The notes below the pieces were generated by a model. That model made no database searches, was not told where the DNA came from, and saw nothing but the letters and a program-made list of their open reading frames with translations. This document shows positions 58,251 to 64,000 of a stretch of DNA of 64,000 nt, in pieces. This stretch comes from Heterobilharzia americana (Eukaryota; Platyhelminthes; Trematoda; Strigeidida; Schistosomatidae). A program made the position numbers and the translations under genes. Position 1 is the first letter of the stretch, and every line of letters starts with the position of its first letter. The stretch lies in assembly GCA_944470555.2 (NCBI GenBank), contig OX104130.1, positions 66,283,160 through 66,347,159 of the forward strand. The letters are read 5' to 3'.

Positions 58251-58637
58251 TGCAGAATGAAGTGGTATCACTTTACTTCACAGATGTTCATCACTTCTAG
58301 ACAGCGCCAAAAATTACAACGGTTATTAGGATAATATTATCTAATCATATACTTTAAATGATTGCATGATAGAACATAAGGTCATGTAAAATTAAGGAAT
58401 AAAAAGTATCAGAAAAATCAAAAAAAATCTTAATTTATAAATGAAGAATTTTGATAATTTATATGTTATCAATTTGACTATTTGAGATAGCCGTGGTCTA
58501 GCAGAATTGCGTTGATGATGGATGATGTTTGAGGACAAAATATAAACTTGAGACATGGTAGTTGGTCGCTGATTTGAAACTTGATGCGGCCACAAATTTC
58601 TTTTCACCCCAATCCTCACCAGGTACCAATTTACATG
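58251..58637. other. Intron 5 sequence, nothing recognised
   Basis: AT-rich, no supported feature. Confidence 0.4.
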
Positions 58638-59397
58638 TCTCAACTACAGGTGGCGAAGGCGGCGGCACAGATGAGGATGTGAAAGCCAGGATTGAAAAGA
58701 CAGCAAGATAAGCCTTCCTTCATCATTCTGAAATCACTGTAGAGATCTATTGCAATGTACTGCACTCAGCATAAAGCGTGAACAAGATCCTGATTTCCAA
58801 CACTAATGGAAGTCAAGTAAGTCAGTGCTTGTGTGTGATGGTTGAGAGACTTGGCGGAGCGTCACGAAAAGCATTTCCAACAAACTACAGACATACATAA
58901 TCAACAGTTGCCACCCACACCCACTCCCTCACTCTATACTGACACTGAAGATCAGAACGATGGAGAGAATAATAAGAATAAGTAAGAAGGAACTCACTGT
59001 GACCTGTCAACGAACCAACTGACCAAGAATGTATCGCCCAACAAATATATGGGGAGGAAGAAAGTGTAGATGGATTGTATTGTATTGTATTGTATTGTAC
59101 TGTATTGTATTGTATTGGATATAGATTGAGAAGACTGTTTTAGGGACATGATGAATCAGGCGAGGTTGGGTCAGGCGAGGCTGGATCGTCGAGTGGAGGC
59201 CGAATGGGAAACGACGAGTTAGTTGTCCGAGCCGAGTATGATATGTATGAGATGGTGAGAGGAATAAATTGAGGGTAATGTGTAGTCGTGGAGCTAGTTG
59301 AGAGGAGTGGAGTGAAGAGAGTGAAATGTCTGTGTGTTACTGAAGCCCTATGTTCCACTAGGAAGGAACCCAAGGGTGAATAATAGTGATAATAATA
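58638..59397 (+). mobile_element. RTE-type retrotransposon, 5'-truncated copy G
   Basis: Starts at 'gtctcaactacaggtgg' (the TYLGST region of RT) and ends 'cccaagggtgaataatagtg' with a degenerate TAA-like tail at about 59397. Nearly identical to copy F over its last 600 bp, including the (TTGTA)n run. It ends about 30 nt before exon 6, leaving just the pyrimidine tract and acceptor of the host intron. Confidence 0.87.
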
Positions 59398-59427
59398 TTC
59401 ATAGTTTTCTTCTACATTTGTTTTCAG

Positions 59428-59567
59428 GTTTTGTTTGGCAACAAATGAAAAAGTTGTATATATGGGGTTTAAGAGCTCATTTAACAGATATGTGGAATCT
59501 TGTAGACTTTGTCATGAATGCACTTTATATAGCAACTATATCATTGAGAACGGTAGCTTGGGCTAGA
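59428..59567 (+). CDS. TRPC: TRPC cation channel, exon 6 (pre-S3 and S3)
   Basis: Completes Gly620 and encodes residues 621-666; ends in phase 0 at AGA|GTAAGT. It reads FVWQQMKKLYIWGLRAHLTDMWN, the conserved TRPC pre-S3 stretch, then S3 at about 641-664 (NLVDFVMNALYIATISLR). The acceptor is 'tctacatttgttttcag'. A retroelement copy ends about 30 nt upstream of the exon, so the branch point lies in or very near inserted DNA. Confidence 0.92.
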
Positions 59568-60098
59568 GTAAGTTGTGTTTTTAAAAGGAGTAGATATTTT
59601 ATACTATAAAATGTGTACTTTATGTATACACCAAAAAGTGTAGTCTGCTTCTTATAATTTGTTGAGTTTGTTCTCTTTAAAAGAATATTACCAAGTTCAG
59701 GTTCATGCATTAGTCTGAACCTTACTTGGTAGGGTGATGTTCAAACCCATTAAATAGTAATTAAAAGTCAAATCCCTACACTTATAAGTTGAGGGCTCAC
59801 TTTTTGAACAACTAATTGAAGATAATTTTCGGAAAAAGATACTCACAAGAAGTGAGACATCATTGGAAAAAAGTGAATAACCTTCAACTGTCTCTTTTTT
59901 TCATGAGTATTCTCAAATGGAAACAGCTCATCGAGCCTATTTCTGCAAGTGATAAAATGGAGATGTTTTTCAACCTGATAATTAATTTGAGAAGATAAGG
60001 AGAGCTCCTAGCGGTATCTTAGTCATCACCTTTATCATCTTCACCAAGAAATAATAATGATACGCTTACCGGTTTCTCACAAATGATATTATTTTAAG
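59568..60098. other. Intron 6 start, nothing recognised
   Basis: No supported feature. A 60-codon frame at 59816-59998 has no motif. Confidence 0.4.
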
Positions 60099-60124
60099 AT
60101 ATATATATATATATATATATATAA
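60099..60124. repeat. (AT)n dinucleotide run
   Basis: About 13 AT units. Confidence 0.9.
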
Positions 60125-60164
60125 TTCATCCTTAATATCAAAATGAAACCACTGGCTATGTGAT

Positions 60165-60235
60165 GACATCCTTACAGGAGCCGATATGCCAACAGAAACT
60201 GCTAGTCAATGGGATCCAGAACAATCTAAAATGGT
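60165..60235 (+). repeat. SINE tail fragment
   Basis: 'ggagccgatatgccaacaga' and the following bases are a diverged version of the SINE tail at 30343-30400 ('ggagcccatatgccaataga'). It imitates an exon with flanking AG and GT but does not fit the frame (see rejected items). Confidence 0.55.
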
Positions 60236-60394
60236 GAATAAGAAGTCCTGTTAAAAGTTTTGTTCTGTTTAAAAGGTTTGGTGATTTAAAATACACGATT
60301 GTCATTCTGGCAGACGTTTTTCACCTTTCTCTTAGAAAATAATTTTGATTAGCTGTAACATTTACGCATGTATATTTGAAAATATAAAGTAAGG

Positions 60395-60545
60395 TTATCA
60401 CTTGTAATTTCCCACCGTTGATTGGATCGAACAGGTCTGCAAAAATTGACATGTTAGCTCCTGTGTGAATACTTCGATATTGCCTATAGTTTTCTTTTAA
60501 TAGTATTCATGGATAGCGGCTAGCAGTGGAATCGAAGAAACGCCT
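60395..60545 (-). repeat. SINE (Sm-alpha type), minus tail and body end
   Basis: 'gttgattggatcgaacaggt', 'cttcgatattgcctatagtt' and 'ggctagcagtggaatcgaag' are reverse complements of the SINE tail and body end. Confidence 0.6.
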
Positions 60546-61817
60546 TAATTGGATATCGAATTAGCAATATTATTCATAAAATGCAAGGAATAAATGCATG
60601 TCTGAGTCTTTTTATCTTATTATTCAGTCAATAGTAATTTTTTTCTAAATTATCGTTTGAAACCCCATTGAATCGGAGTTAGTCTATTGACATTAGTAGG
60701 TACTCTAGGCATATGTTTCGTGCTGAGTTTGAGTTCGACCATGATCAATAGACTTTTCTCAGTTCATGAGTTGAGGCCACATGACATTTGTTGCTATCTG
60801 ATAACAAGAAATTCTACTTAGACAAGTTCTTCAAAAGATAATTCATGATTCAGATAAGTTATTTGTTCATTTTATAACCGGTTTGGTTCCTTTTAAGTAT
60901 ATTAGTTGACTGTGCGGTGCATATACTTTCTACTGAGATCTCCTAATAAACATTAGACAGAAAATGTATATATCACTGATGGATTAAATAAGAAAACGGG
61001 ATGTAAGTAAGCTTTACACTATTAATTCATTTATGTTTGGTAAAATTCTGAAACATTCATATTATTCTTCTGATTTCTGTAAGACGCGTTATGGGTTTCC
61101 GTAAATAGACTTAGGTTTATTGTTAATTATTTGCTTTCACACTCAAGTTTCTTCAGTACATAGTTGTTAATGATGTTATGTTTGAGATAAAAATCTTGAT
61201 GACCATTGAACTCTCTGGTTGACATTAACGCCTTGAAAACTTCCATTGAACAAGAGATAGAAAATTATCTGACTGTGCTTAGCTACCAACATTCTTGAGG
61301 CTGTTTCAATGATTAAAAATGCAGCTCTGCACTCATCGGTCGTCTACTGACATTGATATTTTCATCAATCGACTATCTTCAATTGAATCGCTAGCTTATG
61401 GTTGACTTACTTGAGTTATATAATTTGTATATAAGTGAAAGCTTATTCATGCTAGAATAACTGGCTAGGTGATCGGTTGTCTGAAACTCATTTGACCTTT
61501 GTAGATAGATACTGACCAGTGATAACGATAAGAGAAATATAAATATGCATGGTATTTTCAAGTGACAAAAAGCATCAGTTATCTATTTAAATAGATCATA
61601 CGGAAAATTTAAACGTCGTAGATACATTGAGCATTTTGCATTAATGATACATATTGTACAGTGATACGAACTTATCACTTAGTTGTTCATAGATATTTAC
61701 TTGTTAGAATATTTAGAAGAAAAATTAATTAGTTATTTGTGTATTCCTTTTTTTCAATGAATAAATTCTTTATTTTATTACCTCTAATTTATTTATTTTT
61801 ACAAATAATCAACATAG
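60546..61817. other. Intron 6 sequence, nothing recognised
   Basis: AT-rich; ends 'taatcaacatag' before exon 7. No repeat or gene supported. Confidence 0.4.
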
Positions 61818-62185
61818 ACTGTGTTCTACAATGAACCACGTTATGTAAATCGTGGCCAATGGGATTCATTCGATCCAGTGCTTGTTTCAGAGTGTTTATT
61901 TGCTGCCGCGAATATTGTATCTACATTGAAATTAGTCTATGTATTCACTGTTAGTCCACAACTTGGTCCATTACAAATATCTCTTGGTAGAATGTTGTAC
62001 GATATATTTCGATTCTTTTGTGTTTACTTCCTTGTACTGGTGGCATTTGCATTTGGTTTCAACCAATTATATTGGTTTTATGCAAAGAATCGAGCTAGAA
62101 ATTGTAAAAATGTTCATTTTACACTGGAAGAAGGTCAAAAAGATGTGTATGATTATTGTATTACACGTGGGACTTATTTTACAAA
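61818..62185 (+). CDS. TRPC: TRPC cation channel, exon 7 (S4, S4-S5 linker, S5, start of pore turret)
   Basis: Residues 667-788 plus two bases of the next codon; starts in phase 0, ends in phase 2 at ACAAA|GTGAGC. S4 is about 687-711 (VSECLFAAANIVSTLKLVYV). The S4-S5 linker GPLQISLGRML is one of the best-conserved TRPC words. S5 is about 727-751 (FRFFCVYFLVLVAFAFGFNQL), followed by LYWFYAKN and a Cys-containing turret. The LFW pore helix, S6, the TRP box and the C-terminal calmodulin/IP3-receptor binding region are not in the window, so the gene continues past 64000. Only the frame used here is open, which fixes the junction with exon 6. Confidence 0.95.
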
Positions 62186-62294
62186 GTGAGCAGTGCTGAT
62201 TGTGTATAACGAAATTCGATAATTTTTTCTATCATTTCAAGCAGTACCATATGCAGTCCTTTACAAAATCAACATAACAGTATCAAAGTCTCAT

Positions 62295-62802
62295 GATTAT
62301 TATTATTATTATTAATATTATTCGCCACTTTAATTCCTTCCTAGTGGAACATAGGGCTTCAGTAACACACAGACACTTCACTCTCTTCACTCCACTCCTC
62401 TCAACTAGCTCCACGACTACACATTACCCTCAATTTATTCCTCACACCATCTCATACATATCACACTCGGCTCGGACAACTAACTCGTCGTTTCCCATTC
62501 GGCCTCCACTCGACGATCCAGACTCGCCTGACCCAACCTCACCTGATTCATCATGTCCCTAAAACAGTCTTCTCAATCTATCTCCAATACAATACAATCC
62601 ATCTACACTTTCTTCCTCCCCATATATTTGTTGGGCGATACATTCTTGGTCAGTTGGTTCGTTGACAGGTCACAGTGAGCTTCTTCTTACTTATTCTTAT
62701 TATTCTCTCCATCGTTCTGATCTTCAGTGTCAGTATAGAGTGAGGGAGTGGGTGTGGGTGGCAACTGTTGATTATGTATGTCTGAAGTTTTTTGGAAACA
62801 TA
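62295..62802 (-). mobile_element. RTE-type retrotransposon, 5'-truncated copy H
   Basis: Minus-strand copy starting with an ATT-rich tail at 62295 and 'cctagtggaacatagggctt', up to the 'ctgaagttttttggaaac' region. It is the reverse complement of the subfamily represented by copies F and G. It lies 110 bp past exon 7. Confidence 0.85.
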
Positions 62803-63674
62803 ATCATCATGTTACTGCTGAACTACTTGTTTTTAACCTTGTAATCGGTAGTCCTGAGCAACACCAGACATCACATACTTCTCGGTTACCCAGTATCATC
62901 AGTGAACATTTGTTGTCTCCCTGGAAGTAGTCTGAAATACAGAGAAATTCATAACCTGAGAAGTCATAGGCTTATTAACTACTAGTTCCACGCTGTACTT
63001 CAACATCAAAATAAGCCCTACTCCTTGGCTGTTCCCATTTTTGTTTACTACATACTTGCGTGTATACGTAAGACTTTATTACTATCATGTAAGTTGAAGA
63101 CTGCATACTCTCCTCTGTTACTTAATCGATTCCATCTTATCCACAATGTGGTGTAATTACATAAAACAATATACTATGGCGCTCATTAACTAATATCGTA
63201 TCACATTAAATCCTATATAATGACATTAACAGAAATCACAGGTAATAAATGGGTATTTTTTAAAAACAGTTTTTAACCCTTCTTTCTACTTTTATCTTTT
63301 TGCGGCTAAATCCTCTTTAATATTAACTGGTATTATGTTACTTAGTTTCGATTTTTTGATTCAATGTCAAAGCGAAGTAGGTATATACATCTTTTTAAAT
63401 AATATTTTTTAATAACAGGAAGTATGAAAATTTAGAAGTCAGTAAACGGGAGGCAGTGTTTAATCCAGCTTTCACGCGATACTGAAGACTAATCAAAAAG
63501 ACGTAACTACGATGTTGCGAATGGACGAACTCACGTCCTCTCAGAGGCTGGAAATTAAGTCATTCACTATTTGACAATTAGGCATTCTCTAATCATATTA
63601 GACCAGTACATGATTGGATTATGTACCGGCATTGGTCACTAGGTGATATACAATGTGACATCTATGTTCATTTT
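62803..63674. other. Intron 7 sequence, nothing recognised
   Basis: I searched for the next TRPC exon (pore helix) and did not find one. No repeat supported. Confidence 0.4.
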
Positions 63675-64000
63675 ATTATTATTATTAGTCCCTTGGGTTC
63701 CTAATGGAACATAGGGCTTCACTAGCAAGTCTCCATTCCACTCTCTTCTCTGAAATCTTTTCAACCTGGCTCCACGAAAGCCCACAACCTCTCGTTTCCT
63801 CCTCACACGATCTCCTCCATCTCACACTCTGCTCCGACACCCAACTCGTCACTTCTCATCCGGGTTCCACTCGAGCAAATGACCTGACGCGTGATGTCCC
63901 CAGTCCGCCTTCTCAGTGTATGCACAGTCCAATCCAATCCAATCCATCTCCACTCCCTTCCAGTGCATATTTGTTCAACGAGAGCTCCTTGCTTGGTTTC
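63675..64000 (-). mobile_element. RTE-type retrotransposon, copy I, running off the window
   Basis: ATT-rich tail, then 'gtcccttgggttcctaatgg', 'acataggg' and the C-terminal coding region on the minus strand. 'cacccaactcgtcacttctc' is the reverse complement of the RRVGR codons. Closer to the intact RTE at 23213 than to the F/G/H subfamily. Confidence 0.8.

Noticed and set aside
60178..60233. Possible extra TRPC exon flanked by AG and GT with an open frame (ADMPTETASQWDPEQSKM)
   Set aside because: It is 56 nt, so it cannot sit between exon 6 (ends phase 0) and exon 7 (starts phase 0). Its sequence is a diverged piece of the SINE tail seen at 30343-30400. Exons 6 and 7 join cleanly without it.
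62803..63674. Search for the TRPC pore/S6 exon
   Set aside because: No stretch encodes the expected pore-helix LFW motif or the S6 and TRP-box words after an AG; the next exon must lie beyond the window.

Overview
The window looks like nuclear DNA of a schistosome (a Schistosoma blood fluke). It is AT-rich and gene-poor, with long introns. It carries tRNA-derived SINEs with a hammerhead-ribozyme segment of the Sm-alpha type, RTE-clade non-LTR retrotransposons and a Penelope-like element. The genus is inferred from repeat and protein style; the species cannot be told from the sequence alone.

One real host gene is visible, on the + strand: a canonical transient receptor potential (TRPC) cation channel. 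Seven exons can be placed (7069-8013, 30598-30927, 40482-40706, 50604-50838, 57595-57717, 59428-59567, 61818-62185). All six internal junctions are GT-AG and phase-compatible. Together they encode about 788 residues: a long N-terminal extension, ankyrin repeats, the TRPC linker with a Cys/His cluster, and S1 to S5. Pore loop, S6 and TRP box must lie past 64000. Introns are 22.6, 9.6, 9.9, 6.8, 1.7 and 2.3 kb.

Nearly everything else is repeat. Upstream of exon 1 is an antisense retroelement copy (1690-5325) and two SINEs. Intron 1 holds a truncated RTE copy, a longer RTE copy (15795-19478), SINEs, fold-back hairpins, one complete RTE insertion with a 15-bp target-site duplication (23198-26438) and a Penelope-like fragment. 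Intron 2 holds an RTE copy with a pentanucleotide array of about 590 bp. Intron 3 holds a cluster of fold-back hairpins, tRNA-like elements and a 5'-truncated RTE. Intron 4 holds a 4-kb RTE copy. Intron 5 ends in an RTE copy only about 30 nt from exon 6, and an inverted relative lies just past exon 7.

The most unusual signals are these: (1) an RTE subfamily in which micro- and minisatellites have expanded at the same coding positions in copy after copy; (2) a family of about 135-bp near-palindromic elements, six or seven of them packed into 1.9 kb; (3) an 800-bp perfectly identical tract inside two otherwise diverged RTE copies, as expected from gene conversion; (4) SINE copies that keep a hammerhead core; (5) inverted RTE copies bracketing TRPC exons 6 and 7.
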